A stretch of 64,000 bases of DNA from Salticus scenicus (Eukaryota > Arthropoda > Arachnida > Araneae > Salticidae), in assembly GCA_963930645.1 (NCBI GenBank), contig OZ005656.1:189817079-189881078 (forward strand), given 5' to 3'. Under the pieces are notes generated by a model. It was not told the DNA's origin. It saw only the letters and a program-made list of their open reading frames with translations, and made no database searches. Both the position numbers and the translations under genes were made by a program. Positions 23,291 to 35,026 of the stretch are shown piece by piece (position 1 is the first letter of the stretch; each line of letters begins with the position of its first letter).

Positions 23291-23425
23291 AGACATACAC
23301 ACACACATACATACATCATCGTAAAAATAGTGAAAACGGACTCAGGGGGACCTCAAAACGTATAGAAACATCAAAATCTCGAATTCGGATTTTTGACACG
23401 ATTACAATACTTTCCTCACTATAGT
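23270..23425 (+). repeat. Interspersed tail family, copy 2
   Basis: Contains ACAGACATACACACACACAT, then CAGGGGGACCTCAAAACGTA, AAATCTCGAATTCGGATTTT and GATTACAATACTTTCC. This is the most complete tail in the window. Confidence 0.65.
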
Positions 23426-23494
23426 GTTCGGAAAGTAAAAATATTGCATCTGCGCGCTTATAGGGGATCCTTTGCATATAGAATTAGGGAAAAA

Positions 23495-23546
<52 letters not shown>
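23495..23546. repeat. (CA)n-(TA)n-(TG)n perfect palindromic microsatellite
   Basis: About 19 bases of AC repeat, then about 16 of AT, then about 16 of GT. The arms are complementary, so the whole tract can fold as one hairpin. Confidence 0.92.
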
Positions 23547-24263
23547 TCCGAACAACTTCCAATTCGAATAAACATTCTATTGCCGTAATATGACAATAAT
23601 ATGCAAAGCAGCGCAGGTAACACAGTGTACCTTACTTCAAACACCTTTAAAGAATACAACTTTTTTATTCACACTCTTTTTTTTTCAAGCAATTAATCAA
23701 GTGATAAAGAAGAAATATTCCAAAAAAATATGAAATATTTTTGCTTACTTATTAAAAGAATTGGTTGATAAATTAAAACAATAGTATTATTGGAAACTAT
23801 TTTGTAATTTTGAGGAAAAAAAAAAAAAAAAAGATAATTAGTTTTTTTAAAATAAAATTTCATTTTGCCCTGTTGTCTGGAACTTACAGGCAAAATTGTA
23901 TTAATTCTAGCTGATTATCTGTAAAAAATTAAAATGATTACAATGCTATTCAATTTTTTTAATAACAAACTTTCAGAGACTAACAGATTACATATCTAAT
24001 TTAGTAAGATTAAAAAAAAAAAAAAAGAAGAGGAAGCATATGAATTTTTAAGTGCATATCATGTTATTGGATATAATGAAATATTTCAACGAGCCCTTCA
24101 ATTCAGTGAACGATAATTTTCACTATTACATATAATATTCCCGTAAAAACTTTCATATTTCAATATATTTCTTCAATATGATCTTTTATGATAAAAAGCA
24201 GAGTTAATTATTAATATAAAATTATCTAAATTTAAATATATTTGTTTTAGCAAATAACCTCTT

Positions 24264-24700
24264 ACGATATACATATATCTATTGTGGCTTCGTGGTTTCA
24301 TTGTTGTTCATCTGCTTTGAAATTTGCATTTTTATATCCATATGGTTCCTGTTCTGGTTGTGGCAGGCTGGGGGAGTGTTGCCGGCATAAAACTAGTGTA
24401 ACCCCACAGGCAAGTCACAAGTCTTGCCGCCTGCCTCCTTCTTCCTATCTTGTGTTTCTTAGGTTGTTTTTTCATTAATTTTGATAAGTTTATGGTTTTA
24501 AGTTAAGATTTGTTGTTTTACTTTATTGATTCGTTTGTTTTGCAGGCTGCTAATTAATAGATCTGGTTTCTTTACATTAGTGTATTTCATCCACTGATGA
24601 TTTTTTTTTTTTTTTTTTATCTTATTGGTCATTGGTGTTTCAGTGATCTTCTATCTGTTGCTTGGCTTCTACTATGCTTAATAGATCATCTTTATTATAT
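24264..24700 (+). repeat. Unclassified interspersed repeat, uninterrupted copy
   Basis: This is the intact counterpart of the split copy at 8690-8852 plus 17820-18070, in opposite orientation. It serves as the pre-insertion reference for the hAT-like element. A short open frame at 24284-24478 has no known domain. Confidence 0.65.
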
Positions 24701-25693
24701 ATATACATACAGATATGTGTGTGTAAATAATTGGTTTTCATAAACGAATTATTGGTACAGTAAAAAAAGGAAAGAAAAATGAACTGTGGAATCCTGAATG
24801 TCTCCTAATCCTCCTCGCATTCATCACTTGTCAGCATCTAACCTCTCTAATCTGCCCTCCTGTCTCAACAATGTGCATACAAAAGGATTAAAAGAGTTCT
24901 TTTCTATGGTGGATTTCCCCCAAGCACAAACTTTTCCGTACATACCTGCCACCCCTAAATTCTCTCCTTCCGGCCGAAAACGGCCCACTCAGTACTTTGC
25001 TGCAAAAGCCGTTACAGGCCGTATTAGTCTTTAAAGAGTTAAAGACAAAGCCTTTTGTTCTCTAAACGAAGATGGCATTTTTGCAAACAATTAAAAGGAA
25101 GGAAAGAAAAAAAAATGTTTCTTCAACTGTAATGTCAAATAAGCACGATAAGAAATCTTCCAAGTTGCCCAACGGAAGTGAGTAATAAATCTTCAAGTTT
25201 ACAAAATGCCTATAAAGTTGTGGGCTTTTCCCTTTTATACCCCATTCCTGGAATCAATTAAAAGAGAAAGTGGGAGGTCTCAGGACTATAGTCCTGGGGA
25301 GGTCTTCAAGTGGTCACTGGCTACTTGGCTCATCTCTGAAAATTTCTCTTTCCCCCGAGGCTATCAAAGCAAGTCGCACTTTGTTCTATAGCCGCAATTT
25401 GTTACCATAGTTCTAAGAAAAAATAATTGAAAAGAATAAGAATAAAACATAAAGAGCATTCATCTTTTTTTTTTTTTTTTTTTTAATCCTGGAATGAAAC
25501 TGAAACTTTGGATTTTACAAGGCGGGAAAAAAAAAAAAAAAAAACGTATAAGTGAAATTAAGAATTTACTTGTGTCGTATAAACGAAATATTTTAACATT
25601 AGAATTCAATGGAATGATTTGGGACCGAAGTCGAAAAATGTATAAATGAAAAAAACGTATAAACGAGAAACATATAAAAGGTGCTCCACTGTA

Positions 25694-26928
25694 ATCAATT
25701 TCAGTTAATTAAAATGTATTATGTTTTACCCAAAAAATGTTTTCAGATTAGAGCTTGTGTTAATCTCTCCCCCCCCCCCCCCTAAAAAAAATAAAGTAAA
25801 TTAGAACTTAAAATTGTAAAATTTTGGTAAGTTTTAGAAATTCTGTCAGAATCAAATAGTTTGAGCTGATGAAGCAAGCCTGTGTATAAGCATCTGTTAT
25901 AATAATTTTTTATGCAAATACATTAATCTATGACATTTTATTTACAAAAAATTTTCAGTATAAACCAACTTGAATTTGAAAATCTTGATCAAGTAGATTC
26001 TATTTTTACTTGTAGAAAAAGGTTGAAGTCAATCTGACGTGTGAGTCGGGTCATGTCTTTTTCTGATAGTCTTCATAATATAAATTTTATTTGGCAATTT
26101 AGATTATCATCTAAACTCTAACATAATTTTATAGCTTTAAATATAATTACCAATTCAAAATTTCCAGCAGAGGTTAAGTGCCCGATCTTGCCCATATGTG
26201 CTCAGGCTCATGAATAGTATAAAATTTCAATCTACCACTGACTCATTTACTTCATAAGCATTTCTACCATTATAATGGCTGTTGCTACTAAAAATTAAGA
26301 ATCTATAGTCGAGAATATAAGAATGTTACATCTATACAAACTACTATGTGTTAGTATTGAATAAAATATATATATATTACATGCAAATTTAGCAACTCTG
26401 TTCTATAGGAATTTTAAATACAAAAGACTATACATATAAAATGTAAAAGTAAAAATAAATGTATTTTTGTATACTATACGTTCTTAACCTTAAATTAGTT
26501 TTTTAATTTTTGTTTCCTGTAACCAACATTAACCATACTTTTAAAATACTACTTTTTAAGCCCTTCTTATTATTATGTTAAAAACACGAAAAATTTTATG
26601 TTTGCATATTAATATAAAGATTATGAAGTATGCTACTCCTCAGAGAGTTGCTTGCAAGTTGTTCATGAAATTGTAATAAATTATAAATACTGCAGTTGCA
26701 TTTATTTAGCTAACCCCCTTTTGCAGGAAAATATTAAATTGATTAAAAATGTTTTAATTATTTAAGATGTTCAAGTGAAGCTAAAATATTTTCACTCAAG
26801 GTTTTTATAGTATTCATTGTACATATTTACTTTGTTTTATGGAGTAAACATTAAGCCATCAAAATATTTTTATATTACTTTAAATTAGAAATTTGTCATA
26901 TTTGTAGACTTTATTTTTTAATCATTAA
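25694..26928. other. Intron sequence, nothing recognised
   Basis: AT-rich sequence with a C run near 25770-25782. No exon, SINE or paired ends were found. Confidence 0.4.
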
Positions 26929-27560
26929 GGGATTACATGGGTGTTTGAAAGGCTGAAAAAAGCACATTTTCTCTCTCTGTCTGCCTTTTTTTTTTTTTTT
27001 TTTTTTTTAAATAAGTAACATTTTCTTGAAAGAATCTGGAAAATTCAGTCAGTGGGTCATGATTTCTGGAGAACCTTCAGAAAAGCTGGACTATTTCTCA
27101 AAACTAATACACCAATCTTATTTAAAATTTGCACACTTTTTCAAAATAGTATTGACTGGCGCTTGAATGAAAGATTTAAAAACAGAAATTTGAATTTCTG
27201 TCAGAGTTGTATGTAAAAGCAGTACAATTTTTGGTACATTTTACTCCATTTATAGCTTTGTAAAAGTAGTTGTATTCGAAAACAAAAAAATCCTTTGTTC
27301 AAGCAATAGTCAATTGTATTTTGTAAAAGTGTGCAAAATTTCAATAAGATCGGTGCATTAGTTTTTGAGAATGTGTCCACCACTTTTCTGAAGGGACTCC
27401 AGGACCCACTGGCTGAATTTTCCAAATTTTATAAAATTTTGTTTAAATGTTGCTCTTTTATATGCTCAAAATTTTGAATAGAAAACTCTATATATTTAAA
27501 ATAAAAATAAAATGCAGAAAATATGCATTTTTTGTACTCTTTGAAATTCGTGTAATGCCC
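26929..27560. mobile_element. Foldback element with ~200-bp imperfect inverted arms
   Basis: The left arm (about 26929-27170) and right arm (about 27290-27560) are reverse complements with mismatches. GGAAAATTCAGTCAGTGGGTC on the left pairs with GACCCACTGGCTGAATTTTCC on the right, and AAAATTTGCACACTTTT pairs further in. Outer ends are GGGATTACATGGGTG and the inverse of GGGCATTACACG. It lies 59 bp before the exon at 27619. The class is unknown. Confidence 0.7.
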
Positions 27561-27618
27561 AAATCATTTTATTCTATATAAGTATTGTTAAACTTACACA
27601 CTGTATTTTTGTTCACAG

Positions 27619-27732
27619 TGGTTAAGTTTTGATAAGGTGAATGCATCTTTAATTGGGGTCATACAGCAATTTGCAAACAAGCTTCAAGGCATTCCTTCAT
27701 TGTCTGAAATGGAAAGAATCTGCATTAATGAA
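27619..27732 (+). CDS. Exon of unrecognised + strand gene (second from last)
   Basis: The exon is 38 whole codons, bounded by TTCACAG and GTAAGG. It encodes WLSFDKVNASLIGVIQQFAN and then a segment ending MERICINE, strongly helix-like. Both junctions are phase 0, agreeing with the exons at 6057 and 28957. Confidence 0.68.
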
Positions 27733-28134
27733 GTAAGGCACTTTTCATATATTTGTTTAGTTCTACAGCTCCAAGTTTGAAAAAAAAAAAGTAAGATACG
27801 AATCATTTTATTTGCAATTGAAACGGATAGTGATTTTGCCAGATATTGGATATCTGGAGCTCTTGCCTGCCAGATACTGATATCCAGACTGAATATCCAT
27901 CGGATAGTTGATGTTCCTTTTTTTTTTTTTGTATATTTTTACTTCCATTACCTGAATACCGTAAGTAATGAAAGTATTGTATTTTTCTTTATCTATAAAC
28001 AATGAAATGTAAACATGTTTCACATATTCTTTAAAAAAAATTAAATATATTTATTTGTATAAATATTGACATGAAGAATAAAACTTGAAACTTAATATAC
28101 TTACTCCTACATTCCAGGTAAATCAACATAGTGT
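27733..28134. other. Intron, with GGATAT-rich degenerate palindrome
   Basis: Near 27820-27915 there are inverted and direct copies of CCAGATATTGGATATCTGG-like text. A related stretch with GGATATGGATTTTACC lies at 30060-30135. They are probably remnants of one small element. Confidence 0.4.
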
Positions 28135-28290
28135 TTCATAAGGGCCGACTCTCTCACGAGTTTATATACACAACAGAATCTGAGATATCACAGACATGCA
28201 AATCATGTTCAGGACATCCCAAAACGTAAATCCATCGAAAACTGGAGTTTGAAAAATTTTAATGAATCCAATACTTTTTCTATATATACA
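28135..28290 (+). repeat. Interspersed tail family, copy 3
   Basis: Contains GAGATATCACAGACATGCAA, CAGGACATCCCAAAACGTAA and AATCCAATACTTTTTC in the family order, more diverged than copy 2. Confidence 0.5.
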
Positions 28291-28956
28291 TACAGAAGAA
28301 AGTTAAAAATGAATAAATTGGTTGACTATTCAATTTGAATATATTATCGCACATTTTTTTTTTTATTACAGGAAATTTTTATTTTCTATTCACATATAAA
28401 AAATATTTTAAAAAGTACATAAGTTTTCAGCGCAAAATGCCTTTAATTACTAATTATAATTGCACAGAGAATGAAAGGATTATAAAATGGACTTTCTCAT
28501 AATTTTAGGTTTTAAACAGTTTAAGACACTTTTGGACTGTAAAAAGCACCTTTGAACAACCAAATAAATGCCAATACATTGCATTTTAGGACAGACATTT
28601 TTAAAAATCACAGTTAAATAACCCTCTGCTATAAAAATCAAAGAAATTGACATGTTTTAAAGAATATATATGATAAGATTAATCTTCAGAATTACAGGGC
28701 TACTCTAAATATTCAGATACACTAACAGCTGCATTTTCTTTTACGTTAAGCCTTTTTAACACTTTCCACAATGTCTATCTGTATTTTTCAGTCCTTCTGT
28801 CTGTTGTGTGATAATGCAGGCAAAGAATATTGAAAGTTATATGATACAAGTACATACAGTTGAAAGTTTTTTAATCTTGGAGATGTACAAAATTCTTAAT
28901 ATTTAAATTTGTATACAACACATTTACTTAATAAGACTTTTTTTTTTCCCCAATAG

Positions 28957-29115
28957 CTTTGTACAGGTGTTTATGCAAGATACATTAACAAAGATGCAAG
29001 AATTGCTTTAGAGCAAATAAATAAAACTCAATTTGGAAAAGATGTTGAAGAAGAAACGGATTTAGTCATGCAAGTTCAGAACATTGTTACAAACTTTGTA
29101 TCTAATCCATTATGA
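28957..29115 (+). CDS. Last exon and stop of unrecognised + strand gene
   Basis: The exon is 52 codons plus TGA, following a T/C-rich tract and CAATAG. It encodes LCTGVYARYINKDARIALEQ, then a Glu-rich stretch and the C-terminus NIVTNFVSNPL. With the three upstream exons it gives 168 residues, all leucine-rich and apparently helical. I do not recognise the family; a protein search with the joined exons should identify it. Confidence 0.7.
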   Translation, partial: LCTGVYARYINKDARIALEQINKTQFGKDVEEETDLVMQVQNIVTNFVSNPL

Positions 29116-29126
29116 TTTGTAAATGT

Positions 29127-29167
29127 AATAAATAGATTTATTTCTCTATAAAAGCTCATTGAATAAA
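29127..29167 (+). terminator. Polyadenylation signals of the + strand gene
   Basis: AATAAA occurs at 29127-29132 and again at 29162-29167, 12 and 47 bases after the stop. Followed by T-rich sequence, they fit a short 3' UTR. Confidence 0.65.
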
Positions 29168-29432
29168 ATTTTTCTTTTTTAGATATTTTGTTATACCTAT
29201 TTATTAAGCGAAGAAAGCCTTTATTCTAGATTTAAATGCATCACTGCATAATGAGTATTAATCAGCAATTTTTCCTTCAATTTATAATACACTAGCAGTA
29301 TCTTCTTTAAAACTGACATTTATCAATTGATAGTATTTTCACAAAACATTGCATAATAGTGAAATCCACAACAAATGTATTTTTTACTACAAACTTCAAA
29401 AATTGACTGATATTTTTGTAGTTTTACAGAAT

Positions 29433-29776
29433 CAGGGTTCATACTCAAATATGGAGAGAAAATTCCCAGACAATTTTTTAGAAAATATTTGTGACATATT
29501 TACAACAAATATGCCTCTAGATTTTTGCTATGTAAAAAATACACATGAAGCACAAATGCCAATGTGCCTTAAGATCATCTGCACCTCGAGATGAAGCTAA
29601 ACAAGAAAAAAAATATATTAAGAGGAAAGAAATATTCATATTTGCAGGTTTTACAATCGCTTTTTTTCAGAATTTGAATGAAATTTTTTATTTTCCCAGG
29701 TTTTCTTTTTTAAAACGAAAATCCCCCCCCCCCCCCCCCGAGTTTTCCAGGTTTTTTTCTGATGCATACAAACCCT
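29433..29776. mobile_element. CAGGGTTCATACTC-type MITE, copy 1
   Basis: Begins CAGGGTTCATACTCAAATAT and ends in the imperfect inverse GCATACAAACCCTA. It shares TTCCCAGACAATTTT and a TTTTCCAGGTTTT block with the copies at 31142 and 46879. No target duplication remains. Confidence 0.65.
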
Positions 29777-29986
29777 AGTTAGGGAATTGGGTTGGTAGGG
29801 GTATTAATATAAATATTTTTCTTTCAATATTAATCAAGACTTTTTCCTTCGCTATTTGTTTTTTTTTTTTTCACTTTTAATGTGCAAAATAAAATTTCAG
29901 CTGTTCTATAATATTTACAAGTCAAAAACAGTTATACTACATAAATCTTGGTTTTAATGTTTATTTTAATATCTACTTTTCTTACA

Positions 29987-30058
29987 CAGAGTTCCCACTC
30001 TTAAAGAAAAAAATTCAAGAACTAGGGGAAAATCGCAGTGGTAACTACTTTTATTAGT
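29987..30058 (+). repeat. Truncated CAGGGTTCCCACTC-type MITE
   Basis: CAGAGTTCCCACTCTTAAAG and then TTCAAGAACTAGGGGAAAAT match the left end of the elements at 46599 and 51336. The right end is missing. Confidence 0.55.
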
Positions 30059-30184
30059 AGGGATGGACCGGATATGGATTTTACCAGATACGGATATTTT
30101 TCTTACTTTGCCGGATCCAGATAACCGGCAGTCCTCTTTCCCAGTACACATGAAAATTTCAGTTTTTTAAGAGCACACAATAAT

Positions 30185-30665
30185 TAAACTAGTATGTTGA
30201 GGCCACCACAAGACTTTCTTCTATATTTTTCTATACAAATTTATTAAGGGCAAATAATTTATTAAAGCTATTACTTATTAAATTATCTAACATGAAGAAT
30301 GGAAATGATTTTTATCTTAGAGAAATCTAAAACCAAATATCCAAATAAAGACAGTTTTATTGCCTATAAATAACATCTTAAAAATTGCGTATTTTTAATG
30401 GTTATCTAACCTATCAAGTTTCGTACAGTTCTATGCCATACAAGTTTAGATACAGCCTTCCCGTGATAGAGGAAATTTCTGGTATAGCAGCGCCATTTAT
30501 TGGCCTATAATTATCCAACTTGAATCAGTATAATGTCTCATGATAGCCTTCTCACATATCAAGTTTTGTTTGATTATACGCAATAGAACCCGAGACATAG
30601 CTTTTTCTTAAATTGCAGAAATCGCTGTGTAGCAGCGCCACCTGATGAGAGGGTGACACCAAAAA
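30185..30665. repeat. Repeat with GCAGCGCCACCTG units, copy 1
   Basis: Matches 31985-32578 from CTAGTATGTTGAGGCCACCA onward. Inside are imperfect direct units of roughly 115-130 bp, each ending near TAGCAGCGCCACC and holding GATTATACGCAATAGAACC-like text. Confidence 0.65.
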
Positions 30666-31141
30666 TTGATAGAAACTAACAAAAGTTGATAGAATATATC
30701 GTGTAATGTTGTCTGTACTACATGCTTTGTCTGCCTTGCAGACTTGCCAACCAATTTTAATAAAAAAAGGGAATATTTGTTGAAAAACCAGAAGATTTCA
30801 TGAAAAAAGGGAAGATTTGTTTTTCTTTGATGTATTAAACAATACAGTTTTACAATTTTAATATTTAGAAGCAATCTATAAAAATGTTTTAGTATAGATT
30901 GATTATACTAAATATATAAAAGTTTTAAATGAAGTTATACCTCTTCAACATATAAATATCTACAAAACAGAATCTGTAAGAAATTTATTTAACAATAGAC
31001 GAAGAACTTAGTTAAAGTATATAATAAAAAAGTAAATAAAATAAGAAAGAGAATTGATACCTAATAGTGTAGAAAGAAATGCATGCACTAAGCAGCTGTC
31101 AAATATTTTCTATTAAAGGTTTTTAGTTTCAGCTGTTTCAA

Positions 31142-31499
31142 CAGGGTTCACATTCAGATATCGAAAAAATATTCCCTGGACAATTTTCAAAAAAATATTA
31201 GTGACTATTACAAGAAATGTTCCTCTAGAGAGAAGAAAATACATCTACTTTCACAGTATGATGTCATGTTACTGCCGGTCATGATAGAAATTCCGGTAGA
31301 AATCATTGTTTACATGCATATTTTCACGATCCTTAATCATTTGAATTTTGAATGAAGCTAAACAAAAAAGACATTTGAGAGAAAGGAAATATTTGTTTTT
31401 CCAGGTTTTATAACTGATTTTCCTTGACATTTTTTTTTTTTTCAACAAAATCTTACTTCCCTGAGTTTTTCAAGATATCCCTCATGAGTATGAACCCTG
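31142..31499. mobile_element. CAGGGTTCATACTC-type MITE, copy 2
   Basis: Starts CAGGGTTCACATTCAGATAT and ends GAGTATGAACCCTG. It is flanked by a perfect 5-bp duplication TTCAA (31137-31141 and 31500-31504). The duplication fixes the boundaries and sets the family's target size at 5 bp. Confidence 0.8.
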
Positions 31500-31824
31500 T
31501 TCAAGGTTTCCTTAGATAATTGCAGTTTTTGACCAGTGTCCGTCTACTTTAAAAAAATATATATATTGTGCAAATGTATATCTTTTCTCTTTTCAGCATT
31601 TCCCTACATTAAAATTATAAATAATTGAATATTTTTATTTGTCTGTCAAAAATATGAAGATTGATAAGTATACACATGTTAAAGAATTTTAATTGACATT
31701 TCCTATTAAACAAAGACGAGGTTTCAAAAAATTGTTAAGAAGTGTCCGTCTACTTTTTTATGCAGTGTAGTATTCTAAATTTGTATGATATAGGGATGCT
31801 ACACTAAGTTTGAACTTACTGCTT

Positions 31825-31975
31825 TTATTTGTTCTTGAGATATGCTGATGATAGACACACGCACAGACAGAGCAGCTGTGGATTCATGGGACCTTAAATC
31901 GTGTAAATATAGCAAAAACTCGACTTCAAAAATTTGACCAAAAAACAGTACTTCTCTACCATTTACATGCGTAAC
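31825..31975 (+). repeat. Interspersed tail family, copy 4
   Basis: Contains TTGAGATATGCTGATGATAG, ACACACGCACAGACAGA, a GGGACCTTAAATCGTGTAAA block and AAAACTCGACTTCAAAAATT. Confidence 0.55.
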
Positions 31976-31984
31976 AGAAAGTAA

Positions 31985-32578
31985 AACTAGTATGTCGTGG
32001 CCACCACAAAACTTTCTTCTATATTTTTCCTATATAAATTCACTCAGTTCAACTACAAAGACTTATTTATTAAAATTATCTACCATGATGAATGCAGGCA
32101 ATTTTCATCTTGGAGAAAACTAATACTAAATATCCAAAAAACACAATTTAACTAACATCTTAAAAAATGCATTTTCATACTGGTTATCTCATGTATGAAA
32201 TTTCGTACAGCTAAACGCCATAGAAGTTGAAACATGCATTCCCGTTCTCGGGAAAAATGTACTGTAGCAGCGCAAAATATTTGTAGATATACATCCAGAT
32301 TGAATCGGTGTAATATCACATATCAAGTGTTGCTTGATTATACGCATTAGAACCTGAAATATAATCTTCCCTTAAGCTGAGAAAATTGCTGCATAGAAGT
32401 GCCACCTATTGAGCAACTAGTACCAAAAGTTGCTTCGCTGTAACGTACGTCAAGGTGCATCCACATATAATTTTTAATGCAATTTTGCACAGTAGTTCCT
32501 GAGATATAGCATTTTTTCAAATTGTGGAAATCGCTGCATAGCAGCGCCACCTGTTGATTGGTTGACAGCAACTGTTGA
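31985..32578. repeat. Repeat with GCAGCGCCACCTG units, copy 2
   Basis: Second copy of the 30185 repeat, longer by at least one internal unit. Unit ends fall near 32275, 32403 and 32552. A hAT element has inserted shortly after its right end. Confidence 0.65.
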
Positions 32579-32627
32579 TATGCACTACTTTATGTCAACC
32601 TGGGAGCGGGAACCCAAGACGAGCTTT

Positions 32628-34398
32628 CAGGGTTGGCAAAAACCCGGGTTTTTCTAGAAAACCCCAAACCCACTTGGGGTTTTTCTGGGCTTTTGTTTGA
32701 ATACATTTGCATTGCAATGTTAGATATATGTTATTTAGCATATTAGTTGTAATACACCTAATTATATTAACCCGATCAGGTTATCGCTTTTTTCGGCACC
32801 TTGTCAGTTTATCATGGGTCTTCTATTCATAACTTTTGAACAAATTGAGATATTTGAAAAATTCAGATTGCATAATAAAATTTAAAAATCGTATTTTTAC
32901 GGAAAAAATCATGGACACGATGGATAGGTATTTCTTCTATATATGGATTCTTAGGTTTGAGACAAAAGAAAAGTGGCTCGGGTCTCCAACGACCCACGAT
33001 AACTTGATCGGGTTAAACTACTAATTAATAATTAATCTAATTATCTTAGAAATAAAAATTGGTTCGATTCTAATATTAAAATAGTGTTAATTAGTAAGAT
33101 TAAGCTATCTTTTATTTTAATGTATGCTTATTCAAAATAAATATTCTTAATGACAATAACTGATAAAATAAAAGAATTTAAATTCGTAAGTACAATACAA
33201 TACATATCATTAAATTTCATTTTTTTAACTATAAAAATAAGTTGCACTGCTTTGTCCTTTTTTAAGTTTTTTAATAGTTGAAACAATTATAGAAGAAAAT
33301 GTTATTAGATTTATAATTATGTTGCTACTAAAATTAAAATAAAATTTTAAAACTGAACAATTTAATTAGTTAAATATTGATTCTGGGCAACATTTATGTC
33401 CGCTTTTAAACAAAAATATCGTTAGGTTTTACAGGAAAAGGAAAATTGAACAAATGGGGGCTCTTCCCACTTGACGCCAGAGGTCACATGATAGGTGATA
33501 AACAGCAGACGAAGTCTTCTATACCAATAGCAATTTCTAAAATAACATATTTTTTGTTCTTTTTGATCAATCGTTATTTAATCTTTTTTTTTTTTTTTAT
33601 ACATCACCTTTTTTAATCCATTTTATATCATTATTTATTATCTTTTGTTTGCTGTATACATTTACAATCATCATTTAGTTTATATTTGTTATTGATGTTC
33701 ATGGAGAACATGTTTTCGTTCTTAAATCACTGACAATGCAACATCGTACGGTGTGAAGCCATTTAGGCTAGTAACTAAGTTAATTAACTTGTTGTTACAC
33801 CTTTATGCAATTAAATTTAATTGAAAACATTCTAAATTTTCAAATTATAATCTATAAACATTCCACAAGAACAAGGTATTACTTATTGCTAGATCAGTTA
33901 ATGTAACAGTTACACTACAACATACAAAAATCAATTCTTACAGGTAAAAATAAACGCATAAAGTGTTTTTTAAAAATTATTAAGTTTACAAATACAATTA
34001 TCCTACTGTTTACAAATGCACAATATTACTTTTATTATATTTTATATTAAATATTAACACTATTGTTCTTAAGAACAATATTTAATTGAATTCGATTCTT
34101 GGAATTCAATTTTACGTTATTCACACATCACGTGATTGAGCAGACGATGCTGGGAAGAACCCATTATAGAAGATAAACTTGCTTTTATTATATTTATAAC
34201 TGTAGTTACTTTTTATGTTTAATACTATTTTCTAGAAAATAAAAATAAGAGTATACTTTATAGATGGGATTTGTAAATTATAAATAATTTTTAACAAAAA
34301 CCCACTTATTTGCAAAAACCCAGTGGGTTTTTGTTGGTGGGCCCGCCCAGAAAAACCCGGGCGGGTTTTTCTGGGCTGGGCCCAGTTTGCCAACCCTG
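32628..34398. mobile_element. hAT element, 1.77 kb, non-coding, with perfect 8-bp duplication
   Basis: Ends are CAGGGTTGGCAAA and its inverse TTTGCCAACCCTG. CGAGCTTT lies on both flanks (32620-32627 and 34399-34406), the 8-bp target size of hAT. Subterminal inverted blocks are rich in AACCCGGGTTTTTCT. No transposase frame is visible, and a small TTAA-flanked MITE is nested inside, so this is a non-autonomous derivative. Confidence 0.88.
32771..33012. mobile_element. piggyBac-type MITE, 242 bp, nested in the hAT element
   Basis: TTAA flanks both sides (32767-32770 and 33013-33016). The ends are CCCGATCAGGTTATCG and CGATAACTTGATCGGG, inverse with one mismatch. It is non-coding. Confidence 0.8.
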
Positions 34399-34406
34399 CG
34401 AGCTTT

Positions 34407-35004
34407 TGAGCGATTTCAGTATTTTTCTTTCTTTTTTTAACAAAGCGATACAGAAAAGAGTTTCCTTAAATATATAAGGACCAGCGAAGGGGGCAAATCC
34501 TGTTAGCTATGCTCCATATGGGTGGCTAGAAACAGCTAGTTATCATAAGAAGTTCATTCTTCTGATCAATTGTTGAAATGCCATCATAACTATGTTGTTT
34601 CTCGAAATAAGCAAATTAACCAATAAGTTGATTTATTATATTTCTATTCTACCGTGGGAACCCTGTTACACTTTGGTCTATATTTTAGTTATTTACATAT
34701 TTTTATTCAATATTTTCTTTTCAGGGTTTTATTTATTTTGCTAATTTGAAAACTTGATAATTATTTAATTTTTCATGTTGTGACCTCTTCTTGTGAGCTT
34801 CTGGAAGACAATAAGTAAAGCTGTTTCAAAGTGAAACTTTCAATTAAGAGTTGCTGCTTAAAGCTGTAAATTCTCTTTTCTACTTTACACTCTCACTTAA
34901 GAGCAGACAATATAATGCCTAGATACTCAAATTACTTTGGACTAAAAATAATACGATTTGCTATACACACTAATTACAGACAACACCATTATAGAGTCCA
35001 TTAT
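34407..35004. other. Spacer downstream of the RPSA 3' end
   Basis: It completes the repeat flank around the hAT insertion, then is AT-rich sequence with no recognised element up to the RPSA polyadenylation signal. The two convergent host genes are therefore about 5.9 kb apart. Confidence 0.4.
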
Positions 35005-35010
35005 TTTATT
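35005..35010 (-). terminator. Polyadenylation signal of the RPSA gene
   Basis: AATAAA on the minus strand, 16 bases after the stop codon. A very short 3' UTR is normal for ribosomal protein genes. Confidence 0.7.
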
Positions 35011-35026
35011 TCTATAAATTTACATT

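Larger units (their letters stand above)
21279..25038. mobile_element. piggyBac-like element, non-coding, nested in the Tigger-like element
   Basis: The left end CCCTTTAGAGACGGG follows TTAA (21275-21278). The right end TTAGTCTTTAAAGAG precedes TTAA (25039-25042). TTAA duplications with CCY-type ends are the piggyBac hallmark. The ends match only partly (CYCTTTARAGAC). The interior holds a 172-bp tandem array, a dinucleotide palindrome and a copy of the 24264 repeat, but no transposase. Confidence 0.55.
21001..25691. mobile_element. Tigger/pogo-like element enlarged by nested insertions
   Basis: The left end is CAGTGGTGCACCGTTTATAC and the right end is GGTGCTCCACTG, an imperfect inverse, with TA on both flanks (20999-21000 and 25692-25693). 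Inner inverted blocks with AACGTATAA repeats support the pairing. Without the piggyBac-like insertion (21279-25038) it would be about 0.93 kb and non-autonomous. No transposase frame is visible. Confidence 0.7.

Noticed and set aside
24798..25034. 78-codon frame near the right end of the piggyBac-like element, a possible transposase remnant
   Set aside because: No piggyBac catalytic or cysteine-rich motif is visible.
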